Source: Burkholderia territorii (lineage in GTDB: Bacteria > Pseudomonadota > Gammaproteobacteria > Burkholderiales > Burkholderiaceae). From it: a stretch of DNA of 64,000 nt. Both the position numbers and the translations under genes were made by a program. The notes under the pieces were generated by a model. It had not been told where the DNA came from. It searched no databases and saw only the letters and a program-made list of their open reading frames with translations. The DNA is taken from the NCBI RefSeq assembly GCF_902833055.1, contig NZ_CADFEJ010000001.1, forward strand, positions 682,001 to 746,000, read 5' to 3'. Below are positions 44,174 through 53,125 of the stretch, in pieces. Every line of letters begins with the position of its first letter. Position 1 is the first letter of the stretch.

Positions 44174-45097
44174 ATGAAAATTAGCGATATCGACGCTTTT
44201 GCGGCGGTCGTCCGCTGCCAGACGCTGAGCCAGGCCGCGGCCGAGCTCGGGATGACGCAGCCGGCGATCACGCGGCGCGTGCAGAATCTCGAGGAAGCGC
44301 TCGGCGTGACGCTGCTCGACCGCAACACGAAGCCGCCGCGGCCGACCGACATCGGCCTGCGGGTGTTCGAGCAATGCCGCGCAATCCTGCGCGAGGTCGA
44401 TGTGCTGCGCGAACTCACGGCCGGCCAGCGGCCGCCCGCGGGCGAATTCCGCATCGGCCTCACGCAAGGGCTCGGCGAACTGATGCTTCCCGGGCTGATC
44501 GCGCGGATCGGCGCGCAATGGCCGGCGCTCGCCACGCAGGTCACGACGGCCTGGGGCGGCATGCTCGTCGAGCGCATCGCGCGCCGCGAACTCGACGCGG
44601 CGCTGGTGTTTCTGGCCCGCGAGATGCGCTTGCCGCCGCAGGTCGACGGCGAGCGGCTGCTGGCCACGCGGCTCGTCGCGGTCGGCCGCAAGGGCGACTG
44701 GCCGCGCCGCAGCTACCGGCTCGCCGACTGTCACGCGCGCGGCTGGGTGCTCAATCCCGACGGCTGCGGCTTTCGCGCGGGCCTGCGCCGCGCGCTCGAC
44801 GCGCAACGGCTGCCGATGCCGGTCGCGCTCGATACCTATGGCCGCGACCTGCAATTGCAGAGCGTCGCGAACGGGTTCGGCATCGGGCTGATGCCGCTGC
44901 CGCTCGTCGAAGGCAGCCCGCTGCGCGACGCGGTGGACATCGTGCCGCTCGCCGATTTCAAGCCTCGGATCGATCTGTGGCTGCTGCGCCGGCAGGACGC
45001 CGCGCGCTTCGCGGCGCCGCTCGCCGCCGTGGCCGCGCATGCGCGCGCGGCGTTCTCGCTGCCCGACGACGCGACGGAACACGACGAAGCCGCTTGA
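44174..45097 (+). CDS. LysR family transcriptional regulator
   Basis: A 307-residue LysR-type regulator. The HTH is FAAVVRCQTLSQAAAELGMT then QPAITRRVQNLEEALGVTLL. The effector domain includes GEFRIGLTQGLGELMLPGL and SVANGFGIGLMPLPLVEG. It does not show the CysB/Cbl N-terminus. It is divergent from the thiol dioxygenase (74 bases apart), its likely target; neighbouring sulfur genes suggest a thiol or sulfur metabolite as effector (inference). Confidence 0.9.
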   Translation: MKISDIDAFAAVVRCQTLSQAAAELGMTQPAITRRVQNLEEALGVTLLDRNTKPPRPTDIGLRVFEQCRAILREVDVLRELTAGQRPPAGEFRIGLTQGLGELMLPGLIARIGAQWPALATQVTTAWGGMLVERIARRELDAALVFLAREMRLPPQVDGERLLATRLVAVGRKGDWPRRSYRLADCHARGWVLNPDGCGFRAGLRRALDAQRLPMPVALDTYGRDLQLQSVANGFGIGLMPLPLVEGSPLRDAVDIVPLADFKPRIDLWLLRRQDAARFAAPLAAVAAHARAAFSLPDDATEHDEAA

Positions 45098-45161
45098 CCG
45101 CGCGCGGCGACGACGCCCGCACGGCGTCGTCCCGCTTGCATCGACTGCCACACGGCCGCGC

Positions 45162-46490
45162 TCACGCATCGTCTTCGTTTCGGCCGGATGCCGGTGAGTT
45201 GCGGTAGGTTCCACCGGCCTGCGCATTGGTCGTCGCGCTGCGTGCCGCCGCGTCGAGCGCCGCGCGCCCGGCGGCAACCGCGATCGCGTCGTCCTGCGGC
45301 GTATGCACGCGACTGCACAGCACGTCGCGATAGTAACGTTCGAGCGGGTTGTGGCGGCTCAGCCCGTGATTGCCCGACAGCTTCAATGCGTGTTCGACCG
45401 TGCGGATCGCCTGTTCCGTCACGGTCCGCTTGACGAGGCCGCTCGTCGTCACCGTCGGCGCGTCGCCCGCATCGGTGCGCGCGATGTGCTCGTCGAGCAG
45501 CACGCGATTCGTATGCAACCACCCTTCGATCTCGCCGACGGCCTCCTGGATGCGCGGCAGCGTCGCGAGCGATGCACCGAGCCCGCTCGGCACGCGCGTC
45601 GTCGCGAACTCGAGCAGCCAGTCGCGCGACGCGCGCGCCACCGCATCGTAGAGACTGCCGAGCAACGCGACCATCCACGCCTGCTTGTCGGCTTGCGCGT
45701 CGACATCCGCATGGCTCGCGGCCGATACGGCCCACGCATCCGGGGCGCGCACGTCCACCGCATGATCGGCGGGCAGCCGCACGTCGTCGAACACGACCTC
45801 GTGGCTGCCCGATGCACGCAGGCCCAGGTGATTCCAGCTTTCGATCACGCGGATGCCCGCGTCGTCATCCGCATCGCGCTCGCGCGGCACGAGGAATACA
45901 CCGACACGCGGTTCGGGTTCGTCGGTGCGCGCCCACACGGCGAGCCAGCGCAGCGCCGGAATGCCGGTGCTGTACAGCTTGTGGCCGGACAGTCGCCAGC
46001 CGTCGCCGTCGCGACGCGCGATCGTTTCGGGCAGACCGCCGCGCGACGGCGAGCCGAGTGCCGGTTCGACGCGCAACGCATTGATCAGCGCGCCCTCGGC
46101 GACCGCACTGTCGAACACCGCACGCCGCACGCGCGCGGGCCAGCGGTTGTCCGGGCGGCCGAGCGCGCGATGCTGCAGATACGTCATCGTCAGCACCAGC
46201 GCGGTCGCGGGATCGGCGCGCGCAACGGCGGCGACGATCCGGCTCGCCTGGGCGAGCGTCGCGCCCGCGCCGCCATGCTCGCGCGGCACGACCTGCGCGA
46301 TCAGCCCGGCGCGATGCAGCCGCGCGAAGTTCTCGTGCGGAAAGCGGCCGTCGACATCGTTGCGGGCGGCGTCGGCCGCGAGTTCGGGCGCGAGACGCTC
46401 GAGCAGCGCGGCGACGCGCGCATCGTCGGCAGGCAGGTGGCGCAGCGACTGCGGCGGTCGCGGCGAGGAAGCGGCAAGGCTGGCGGACAT
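45162..46490 (-). CDS. Acyl-CoA dehydrogenase-like flavoprotein (SfnB-like)
   Basis: A 442-residue protein of the acyl-CoA dehydrogenase fold: helical N-terminal domain (about 30-140), beta domain with GDGWRLSGHKLYSTGIP and LGLRASGSHEVVFDDVRLP, and a helical C-terminal domain with KLSGNHGLSRHNPLERYYRD. A neighbouring SsuD-like gene makes the SfnB/DszC subgroup likely, whose members take part in sulfone or sulfonate sulfur acquisition, some as FMNH2-dependent monooxygenases. The catalytic Glu of true acyl-CoA dehydrogenases is not evident. It is divergent from the monooxygenase operon. Confidence 0.82.
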   Translation of the reverse strand: MSASLAASSPRPPQSLRHLPADDARVAALLERLAPELAADAARNDVDGRFPHENFARLHRAGLIAQVVPREHGGAGATLAQASRIVAAVARADPATALVLTMTYLQHRALGRPDNRWPARVRRAVFDSAVAEGALINALRVEPALGSPSRGGLPETIARRDGDGWRLSGHKLYSTGIPALRWLAVWARTDEPEPRVGVFLVPRERDADDDAGIRVIESWNHLGLRASGSHEVVFDDVRLPADHAVDVRAPDAWAVSAASHADVDAQADKQAWMVALLGSLYDAVARASRDWLLEFATTRVPSGLGASLATLPRIQEAVGEIEGWLHTNRVLLDEHIARTDAGDAPTVTTSGLVKRTVTEQAIRTVEHALKLSGNHGLSRHNPLERYYRDVLCSRVHTPQDDAIAVAAGRAALDAAARSATTNAQAGGTYRNSPASGRNEDDA

Positions 46491-46904
46491 CGGTACGGGT
46501 TCCCTCGGTGACTGGGTAGCTGGGTAACGTAACCGCGGTAATAGCGGAGATCGATTGGCGAATGGCGCGGCAGCGCATGAAGCCGACGGCGATCGGTTGC
46601 GCGCTCGCGTGCGAGTGCGCGGCCGTTTGCACGCGACTCCGTGCGCCTCCATCGGCGTTCGACGCAAGCCGATCCGGCACGTGCCGCGCGCGCAAGCGCC
46701 GCCCGGCACCTGTCCGGCGCCCCTTCCATTCCATCGCGAGCCCATAGCGTATGCGCAACGCCCGCGCGCCCAAACCATGCAAATCTGATATTCAATTCGG
46801 GATTGATTATTTCCATTCCGCATGATCCTGGCGGTAATCTGCGCTCCATTCCTGCCCCTGGCCGTTGCCGGCCGTGCGGGGCCGTCCTTGCATCGGAGAC
46901 CCAG
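46491..46904. other. Divergent regulatory region of the sulfur operon
   Basis: 414 bases between the SfnB-like gene (-) and the SsuD-like operon (+). It is G+C-rich on the left. An A/T-rich segment around 46786-46835 (containing ATATTCAATTC and TTGATTATTTCC) probably holds the promoter of the plus-strand operon. No gene is supportable. Confidence 0.5.
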
Positions 46905-47990
46905 ATGAGCGTCGAATTCATCGGCATGATCCAGAGCCAGAAGCAGTCGGAAATCCATCCGCCCACCGGCCCCGTCGTCGATCCCGACTACGTGCGCGAC
47001 TTTGCCCGCGCACATGAAACGGCCGGCTTCGACCGGATCCTCGTGCCGCACCATTCGACCGGCCCGTCCGCGACGCTGACGATCGCGTTCGCCGCCGCCG
47101 CGACCGAGCGCATCCACTTCATGCTCGCGCATCGGCCGGGCTTCACCGCGCCGACGCTCGCCGCACGGCAGATCGCGACGCTCGATCAGTTCAGCCGCGG
47201 CCGGCTCGCCGTGCACTTCATCTCGGGCGGCTCGGACAGCGAGCAGCAGCGCGACGGCGACTTCCTCGACCACGATGCACGCTACGCGCGCACCGACGAA
47301 TATCTCGGCATCCTGCGCCGCATCTGGACCGAAACGCAGCCGTTCGATCACGACGGCGCGCACTACCGCTTCACGCAGGGCTTTTCCGAAGTGAAGCCGC
47401 TCCAGCAGCCGCACGTGCCGATCTACTTCGGCGGCGCGTCGGAAGCGGCGCTGCAAGTCGCCGGCAAGCACGCGGACGTCTACGCGCTGTGGGGCGAATC
47501 GCTCGACCAGGTGCGCGACCTGACGACCCGCGTGCGCGCCGAAGCCGCGAAGCACGGCCGGCAGGTGCGCTTCTCCGTGTCGTTCCGGCCGATCCTCGCG
47601 GCGACCGAGGACGAAGCATGGGCGCGCGCGCACCGCATCCTCGACGAAACGCGCCGGCTGCGCGAAGCGGCCGGCCTCGGCACTGGCGGCCCGCAGCAGA
47701 GCGAAGGCGCGCGGCGCCTGCTCGCCGCGGCCGAACGCGGCTCGCGCGTCGACAAGCGGCTGTGGACCGAGATCGCGAAGCTCACCGGCGCGCGCTCGAA
47801 TTCGACCGCGCTGGTCGGCACGCCCGAACAGGTCGCCGACGCGCTGCTCGATTACTACGACCTCGGCGTGACGACCTTCCTGATTCGCGGCTTCGATCCG
47901 CTCGAAGACGCGATCGACTACGGACGCGAACTGATCCCGCGCGTGCGCAGCGCCGTCGCGGCACGCGACGCCGCGCGCCGCGCGGCCTGA
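46905..47990 (+). CDS. SsuD-like FMNH2-dependent monooxygenase (LLM class)
   Basis: A 361-residue luciferase-like TIM-barrel enzyme related to alkanesulfonate monooxygenase, which cleaves C-S bonds with FMNH2 and O2 to give sulfite and an aldehyde. Seen: ILVPHHSTGPSATLTIAFAA, ERIHFMLAHRPGFTAPTLAA, GRLAVHFISGGSDSEQQRDG and the phosphate loop VPIYFGGASEAALQVAGKHA, all matching SsuD. No flavin reductase (SsuE) is encoded in this operon, so FMNH2 must come from elsewhere. It is the first gene of a tight seven-gene set; the ATG follows CGGAGAC. Confidence 0.9.
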   Translation: MSVEFIGMIQSQKQSEIHPPTGPVVDPDYVRDFARAHETAGFDRILVPHHSTGPSATLTIAFAAAATERIHFMLAHRPGFTAPTLAARQIATLDQFSRGRLAVHFISGGSDSEQQRDGDFLDHDARYARTDEYLGILRRIWTETQPFDHDGAHYRFTQGFSEVKPLQQPHVPIYFGGASEAALQVAGKHADVYALWGESLDQVRDLTTRVRAEAAKHGRQVRFSVSFRPILAATEDEAWARAHRILDETRRLREAAGLGTGGPQQSEGARRLLAAAERGSRVDKRLWTEIAKLTGARSNSTALVGTPEQVADALLDYYDLGVTTFLIRGFDPLEDAIDYGRELIPRVRSAVAARDAARRAA

Positions 47991-48010
47991 CGCAAAGGGA
48001 GACGCCGACC

Positions 48011-48856
48011 ATGTCCGCTGTCCTGTCTTCGTCGTCGCCCGCGCGTACCGCGTCGGGCCTCGTGCTCGCCGACACGCCGCGCCAGCACTTCTGGTTCGAT
48101 CCGCCCGCGCCGCGCGTCGACGTCGCCGCCGAGCGTCGCCACCGGCAGGAGCGGCTCGCGGCCGCGTTCCGCCTGTTCGCCCGCTTCGGCTTCGCGTCGG
48201 GTCTGGCCGGCCACATCACCGCGCGCGACCCGGAACTGCCGGACCACTTCTGGGTGAATCCGCTCGGCGTGCATTTCTCGCGGATCAGGGTGTCCGACCT
48301 GCTGCTCGTCAACGCGCGCGGCGAAACCGCGATCGGCAACCGGCCGCTGAACAAGGCCGCGTTCGCGATCCACGCGGCGATTCACGACGCGCATCCGCAC
48401 ATCGTCGCGGCCGCGCATACGCATTCGACCTACGGCAAGGCGTGGTCGACGCTCGGCCGCCCGCTCGACCCGCTGACGCAGGACGCGTGCGTGTTCTACG
48501 AGGATCACGCGCTGTTCGACGACTTCACCGGCATGGTCGTCGACACGAGCGAAGGCGCGCGGATCGCGGGCGCGCTCGCGAAACCCGACGGCACCACGCA
48601 CAAGGGCGTGATCCTGAAGAACCACGGCATCCTGACGGCCGGCCCGACGGTCGAAGCCGCCGCGTGGTGGTACATCGCGCTCGACAACGCCGCGCACACG
48701 CAGTTGCTGGCCGAAGCGGCCGGCACGCCGCAACCGATCGATCACGCGACCGCCCGACACACGCACGGCCAGATCGGCGGCCCGGACGGTGCATTGCACG
48801 CGTTCGACAGCCTGTTCGCAAGCGTCGTCGCCGACGAGCCCGACCTGCTCGACTGA
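48011..48856 (+). CDS. Class II aldolase/adducin family protein
   Basis: A 281-residue protein with the FucA/adducin fold. Metal-binding His residues are H136 and H138 (AAHTHSTYGKAWS) and H206 (KNHGILTAG). The catalytic acid that is Glu73 in L-fuculose-phosphate aldolase aligns with an Ala here (NKAAFAIHAAIH), so ordinary aldol cleavage is doubtful. This is common in a large subgroup of unknown function. It lies 20 bases after the monooxygenase, suggesting that it acts on that enzyme's carbonyl product or another metabolite of the pathway. Confidence 0.85.
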   Translation: MSAVLSSSSPARTASGLVLADTPRQHFWFDPPAPRVDVAAERRHRQERLAAAFRLFARFGFASGLAGHITARDPELPDHFWVNPLGVHFSRIRVSDLLLVNARGETAIGNRPLNKAAFAIHAAIHDAHPHIVAAAHTHSTYGKAWSTLGRPLDPLTQDACVFYEDHALFDDFTGMVVDTSEGARIAGALAKPDGTTHKGVILKNHGILTAGPTVEAAAWWYIALDNAAHTQLLAEAAGTPQPIDHATARHTHGQIGGPDGALHAFDSLFASVVADEPDLLD

Positions 48857-48891
48857 GCGCCCGCCACACGACCGGAACCGGAGACCACACG

Positions 48892-49926
48892 ATGACCGAC
48901 ACCACCGCATCCGCGCCGACCGGCGCCCCTGACGACAAGCGCCGCCGGCTGCTGCGCGCGGCCGGCGCCGCCGCGCTGACCGCGCCGGCGATCACGCTCG
49001 GCCGCAAAGCGTGGTCCGCGCCGCCGCTGAAGAAGCTCACGTTCGCGTGGAACCAGAATGCGTTCTGCCTGACGCCGATCGTCGTCGCGCAGGAGAACGG
49101 CTTCTTCGAGAAGAACGGGCTGAAGGTCGAGCTGATCAACTACAGCGGCTCGACCGACCAGTTGCTCGAATCGATCGCGACCGGCAAGGCCGATGCGGCG
49201 GTCGGGATGATCCACCGCTGGCTGAAGCCGCTCGAGGCCGGCTTCGACGTGAAGATCATCGGCAGCTCGCATGGCGGCTGCGTGCGGCTGCTCGGCGCGA
49301 AGTCCGCCGGCGTGACGACGTTGCAGGCGCTCAAGGGCAAGACGGTCGGCGTCAGCGATCTCGCGGCACCGGGCAAGCACTTCTTCTCGATCCTGCTCGC
49401 GAAGAACGGCATCGATCCCGAGCGCGACATCACCTGGCGGCAGTATCCGGCCGACCTGCTCGGCGTCGCGGTCGACAAGGGCGAGATCCAGGCGATCGCC
49501 GACGGCGACCCGAACCTCTATCTGCTCGAGAAGCGCAGCAACGGCGCGTATACGGAACTCGCGACGAACCTGTCCGGCGAATACGCGCGCAAGGTGTGCT
49601 GCGTGATCGGTGCGCGCGGCGACCTCGTGCGCAACGACCGGCCGGCGGCAGCCGCACTCGCGCGCTCGATCGTGCAGGCCACCGAGTTCACGCACGACAA
49701 TCCGAACGAAGCCGCGAAGGCGTTCGCGAAGTATTCGCCGAAGATCAATCCTGACGACCTGCGCAAGCTCTACGCGACGCTGACCTATACGCACCACCCG
49801 ACCAACGTCGACCTGCAGCAGGAAATCGCGTTCTACGCGGACGATTTCCGCCGGATCAGCGTGCTGAAGAAGAGCACCGACCCGCAGCGCTTCGCGCAGC
49901 AGGTCTATGCGAACGTGCTGGGGTGA
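48892..49926 (+). CDS. Sulfonate/nitrate-type ABC transporter substrate-binding protein (first)
   Basis: A 344-residue periplasmic binding protein of the SsuA/TauA/NMT1 family. A twin-arginine-like signal (KRRRLLRAAGAAAL, residues 16-29) suggests Tat export. The mature domain has LTPIVVAQENGFFEKNGLKV, GKADAAVGMIHRWLKPLEAG and LKGKTVGVSDLAAPGKHFFS, typical of the family. It is followed 4 bases later by the permease. A second, different binding protein is encoded at the end of the operon. Confidence 0.9.
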   Translation: MTDTTASAPTGAPDDKRRRLLRAAGAAALTAPAITLGRKAWSAPPLKKLTFAWNQNAFCLTPIVVAQENGFFEKNGLKVELINYSGSTDQLLESIATGKADAAVGMIHRWLKPLEAGFDVKIIGSSHGGCVRLLGAKSAGVTTLQALKGKTVGVSDLAAPGKHFFSILLAKNGIDPERDITWRQYPADLLGVAVDKGEIQAIADGDPNLYLLEKRSNGAYTELATNLSGEYARKVCCVIGARGDLVRNDRPAAAALARSIVQATEFTHDNPNEAAKAFAKYSPKINPDDLRKLYATLTYTHHPTNVDLQQEIAFYADDFRRISVLKKSTDPQRFAQQVYANVLG

Positions 49927-49930
49927 CGCG

Positions 49931-51037
49931 ATGTCGACGATCGAGCACGCACGCGCTTCGCACCCCGCACCGGCACGGACCGAATCCGCCGCCGCGACTT
50001 CCGCCGTCGCCGCCCCTCCCCGTCCCGCATGCGCGGGGTGCGACGCAACCGCAGCAGCCGAAGCACGCCGCGCCCGTACCTGGCCGACCGGCATCGTCGC
50101 GGCGCTCGCGTGGGCCGCGCTCGGCGCGGTGACTCGCGTGTGGCCGAACCGCGTCGTCGGTTTCACCGACTGGGCGTACACCGACACGTTCGGCATCGCC
50201 GCGTGGGCGATCGCCGTGCTGCTGCTGGCCGCCGCGACGCTCGGCCACCGCGTGCCGGCCTCGCGCGCGCGGCTGGCCCGCGTGCGCCCGGCCGGCCCGT
50301 GGCTCGTCGCACTGCCGCTCGTGCTTGCCGCATGGGAAATCGTCACGGCGAAAACCGGCTGGCTGCCGACGCCGTTCTTCGCGCCGCCGCAGGCATTGAT
50401 CGAGGTGTACGTCGACGACTGGCCGCGCCTCGCCGGCAGCGCCGGCAATACGCTGAAGCTGCTTTCGCTCGGGTTCGCGTGCGGCGTCGCGGCCGGGTTC
50501 GCGGTGGGCGTATCGATCGGCTGGTCGCGCCGCATCGGCTACTGGGTGCATCCGGTGCTGCGCGTGCTCGGCCCGGTGCCGGCCACCGCGCTGCTGCCGC
50601 TCACGTTCTACTTCTTCCCGACGAGCTATTCGGCCGCCGCGTTCCTGATCGCGCTGTCGACCGGCTTCCCGGTCGCGGTGCTGACGTGGTCGGGCGTCGC
50701 GAGCGTGAACCGGCAGTACTACGACGTCGCGCGCACGCTCGGCGCGAACGCGCGCTTCCTGGTGTTGCGCGTCGCGATTCCGGCCGCGCTGCCGCACGTG
50801 TTCGTCGGCATCTTCATGGGATTGAGCGCGTCGTTCACGGTGCTGGTCGTCGCCGAGATGATGGGCGTCAAGTCGGGCCTCGGCTGGTACCTGAGCTGGG
50901 CGCAGGGGTGGGCATCGTACGTGAACATGTATGCGGCGCTGATCGTGATGGCGCTGCTGTTTTCCGGGCTGATCGCGCTGCTGTTCGCGGTGCGCGACCG
51001 TGCGCTCGCGTGGCAGAAAGGAACCGTCAAATGGTAA
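49931..51037 (+). CDS. Sulfonate-type ABC transporter permease
   Basis: A 368-residue SsuC/TauC-like permease, longer than the usual 250-280. An extra N-terminal part has about 50 polar residues and two additional hydrophobic segments (about 55-75 and 88-105). The conserved transport domain has the EAA loop DVARTLGANARFLVLRVAIP. Its last bases overlap the ATPase start by 7 nt. The ligand is presumably an organosulfur compound, from context. Confidence 0.9.
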   Translation: MSTIEHARASHPAPARTESAAATSAVAAPPRPACAGCDATAAAEARRARTWPTGIVAALAWAALGAVTRVWPNRVVGFTDWAYTDTFGIAAWAIAVLLLAAATLGHRVPASRARLARVRPAGPWLVALPLVLAAWEIVTAKTGWLPTPFFAPPQALIEVYVDDWPRLAGSAGNTLKLLSLGFACGVAAGFAVGVSIGWSRRIGYWVHPVLRVLGPVPATALLPLTFYFFPTSYSAAAFLIALSTGFPVAVLTWSGVASVNRQYYDVARTLGANARFLVLRVAIPAALPHVFVGIFMGLSASFTVLVVAEMMGVKSGLGWYLSWAQGWASYVNMYAALIVMALLFSGLIALLFAVRDRALAWQKGTVKW

Positions 51038-51855
51038 GCGCCGCCGTTCTCGAATCGCCCGTCTCCGCGGCACCCGCCATACCCGATCTCGCGAAGGCGC
51101 GCGGCGCGCGCATCGACATTCGTCGCGTGAGCCATGCGTTCGACGGCCCCGGCGGCCCGCTGCCGGTGCTCGACGACGTCACGCTGTCGGTCGCGGCCGG
51201 CGAATTCGTCGCGCTGCTCGGCCCGAGCGGCTGCGGGAAATCGACACTGCTGCGGCTCGTCGCGGGCCTCGACGCCGCGCGACAAGGCGCGATCGCGCAG
51301 GATGGCGTGCCGATCGAACGGCCCGACCCGTCGCGCATCGTCGTGTTCCAGGATCCGACGCTCTACCCGTGGCGCCGCGTGCGCGCGAACGTCGCGCTCG
51401 GTCTCGAGGCGCGCGGCGTGGCGCGCACCGCGCAGCATCGCGTCGACGATGCGCTCGCGCGCGTCGGCTTGCAGGAATTCGCGAACGTGTTTCCGCATCA
51501 GCTGTCTGGCGGGATGGCGCAGCGCGTCGCGCTCGCCCGCGCGCTCGTCAACGATCCGCGCCTGCTGATTCTCGACGAGCCGCTCGGCAAGCTCGATTCG
51601 CTCACGCGCTTGACGATGCAGGCCGAGTTGACCGCGCTGTGGCAACGCGACGGATTCTCCGCGCTGCTCGTCACGCACGACGTCGAGGAAGCGCTGTTTC
51701 TCGCGCAGCGCGTGATCGTGTTCGGGCCGCGGCCCGCACGGATCGTCGCGGAACTGCATGTCGACCTGCCGTATCCGCGCCATCGCGGCGATCCGCGTCT
51801 CGCCGAGCTGCGTCACGAAGCGCTGCGGCATCTTGGACTCGACGCGAGCTGGTAA
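51031..51855 (+). CDS. Sulfonate-type ABC transporter ATP-binding protein
   Basis: A 274-residue SsuB/TauB-like ATPase: Walker A GPSGCGKST, Q-loop FQDPTLYPW, signature LSGGMAQRVALARAL, Walker B LLILDEPLGKLD and switch His in VTHDVEEAL. It has an N-terminal extension of about 25 residues. It energises the preceding permease; the overlap implies coupled translation. Confidence 0.93.
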   Translation: MVSAAVLESPVSAAPAIPDLAKARGARIDIRRVSHAFDGPGGPLPVLDDVTLSVAAGEFVALLGPSGCGKSTLLRLVAGLDAARQGAIAQDGVPIERPDPSRIVVFQDPTLYPWRRVRANVALGLEARGVARTAQHRVDDALARVGLQEFANVFPHQLSGGMAQRVALARALVNDPRLLILDEPLGKLDSLTRLTMQAELTALWQRDGFSALLVTHDVEEALFLAQRVIVFGPRPARIVAELHVDLPYPRHRGDPRLAELRHEALRHLGLDASW

Positions 51856-51905
51856 ATGCCGAGTGCTGCCCGCACCACGGCCCGCGCACGGCGAAGGCCG
51901 CGCAG

Positions 51906-53087
51906 ATGAACGCACCGCCGTTCGCCGACTGGGCACTCCTGTTCCTGCAACTGCTGTATCGCGCGCAGATCGCGCTCGCCCGGGCGCTGCATGCGGTCGG
52001 GCTGACCGGCGATGCCGACGGACAACCCGCGTGGCCCTGGCCGCACCGGATCGCGCTCGAAACGCTGCGCATCGATGCGGCGCTCACGCGACAGCTTGCG
52101 TTCGCGTGCGCGGCGAGCGCGCTGGCCGTGGCGCTCGGCTCCGTCGCGCTCGTGTCGCGCAGGTGGCGGGCGGCATCGGCGATCGCCGCGCTGGCCGTCG
52201 CGTGGTTCGCACCGTGGCCACCGGCGTCGTTGTGGCTCGCACGGGCTGTGCCCACCAGCTTCCAGCGCGATCCCGCGCCGCTTTCCGTCGCGAACGTCAT
52301 GCACGGCGCGCACCTGTATGCGCGGCATTGTGCGGCATGTCACGGCGCGGACGGGCGTGGCGAAGGGCCGCTCGCCGCGACCATCGCGCATTGGCCGCCG
52401 ACCTTCGCGGGCACGCTGCTCGCCCGCCGGCTCGACGGCGAACTGTACTGGCGTGTGCGTCACGGCACCCGCGACGCGCGCGGCGCATCGTCGATGCCGG
52501 GCTTCGGCGCGACGCTCGGCCCCGCCGACACGTGGGCGGTGCTCGCTTACCTGAAGGCGCTGTCGGCCGGCAGCGGTGCGCAAGCGCAAGGTGCGTGGCC
52601 CGTGCCCGTTCCGCTGCCAGTGCTCGACGTGCGTTGCGGCAGCGCCGCGCCGCAGCCGCTCGAGCGCTGGCGCGAAGGCCAGCGCGTGCGCATCGTCGCG
52701 CTCGCACCGGGCAGCGCGCCGCCGATCGAGGATCCGCGCTGGCAGACGCTGCTGGTCACCGCCGACGATACGCACGCGCCCCTGGCATCCGGCGCGCGCG
52801 CGAATTGCATCGCGTCGACGCCCGGTGCATGGCACGCGTTCGCGACCATCGCCGGCGTGCCGCCCGAGACGTTCGGCGGCACGCAGCTGCTTGCCGACCG
52901 GCGCGGCTGGCTGCGGGCGCGCGCATTGCCGGGCAGCGCGGGCTGGTCGGCCGACGATCTGTTGTGCCGCTCGGATGCGACCACGCCGCGATCCGCCACG
53001 CCCGCGAGCGTCGATCCGCTGACCGCGCTGCTGCTGCGCGTGGACGCCGAACCCGTGCGCGACGTACAGGCCGGCCTCCCGCATTGA
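51906..53087 (+). CDS. Membrane-anchored c-type cytochrome with C-terminal extension
   Basis: A 393-residue protein. Hydrophobic segments at about 10-30, 65-84 and 90-113 anchor it. A class I cytochrome c domain (about 128-215) has haem motif C142-AAC-H146 (HCAACHGADGRGEG) and probable axial Met197 (SSMPGFG). The C-terminal extension of about 175 residues contains two more Cys and resembles nothing I recognise; in part it may be another small redox or binding domain. It lies 50 bases after the ATPase and 38 before the second binding protein, so it belongs to the sulfonate operon, where a cytochrome is not expected. Confidence 0.85.
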   Translation: MNAPPFADWALLFLQLLYRAQIALARALHAVGLTGDADGQPAWPWPHRIALETLRIDAALTRQLAFACAASALAVALGSVALVSRRWRAASAIAALAVAWFAPWPPASLWLARAVPTSFQRDPAPLSVANVMHGAHLYARHCAACHGADGRGEGPLAATIAHWPPTFAGTLLARRLDGELYWRVRHGTRDARGASSMPGFGATLGPADTWAVLAYLKALSAGSGAQAQGAWPVPVPLPVLDVRCGSAAPQPLERWREGQRVRIVALAPGSAPPIEDPRWQTLLVTADDTHAPLASGARANCIASTPGAWHAFATIAGVPPETFGGTQLLADRRGWLRARALPGSAGWSADDLLCRSDATTPRSATPASVDPLTALLLRVDAEPVRDVQAGLPH

Positions 53088-53125
53088 ATCCCTGAACCGC
53101 TTTCCCCGATCGACCGAACTTCACG

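Noticed and set aside
46848-46866. Possible sigma-54 promoter (TGGCGG...CTGC) upstream of the SsuD-like gene, attractive because sfn genes in Pseudomonas are sigma-54 dependent
   Set aside because: The GG-to-GC spacing is one base short of the invariant 10 and the -24 element is poor.
46491-47633. N-terminal extension of the SfnB-like gene across the divergent region into the SsuD-like gene
   Set aside because: The extra 381 codons lie opposite a real gene and the regulatory gap; homology to acyl-CoA dehydrogenases begins near ATG 46490.
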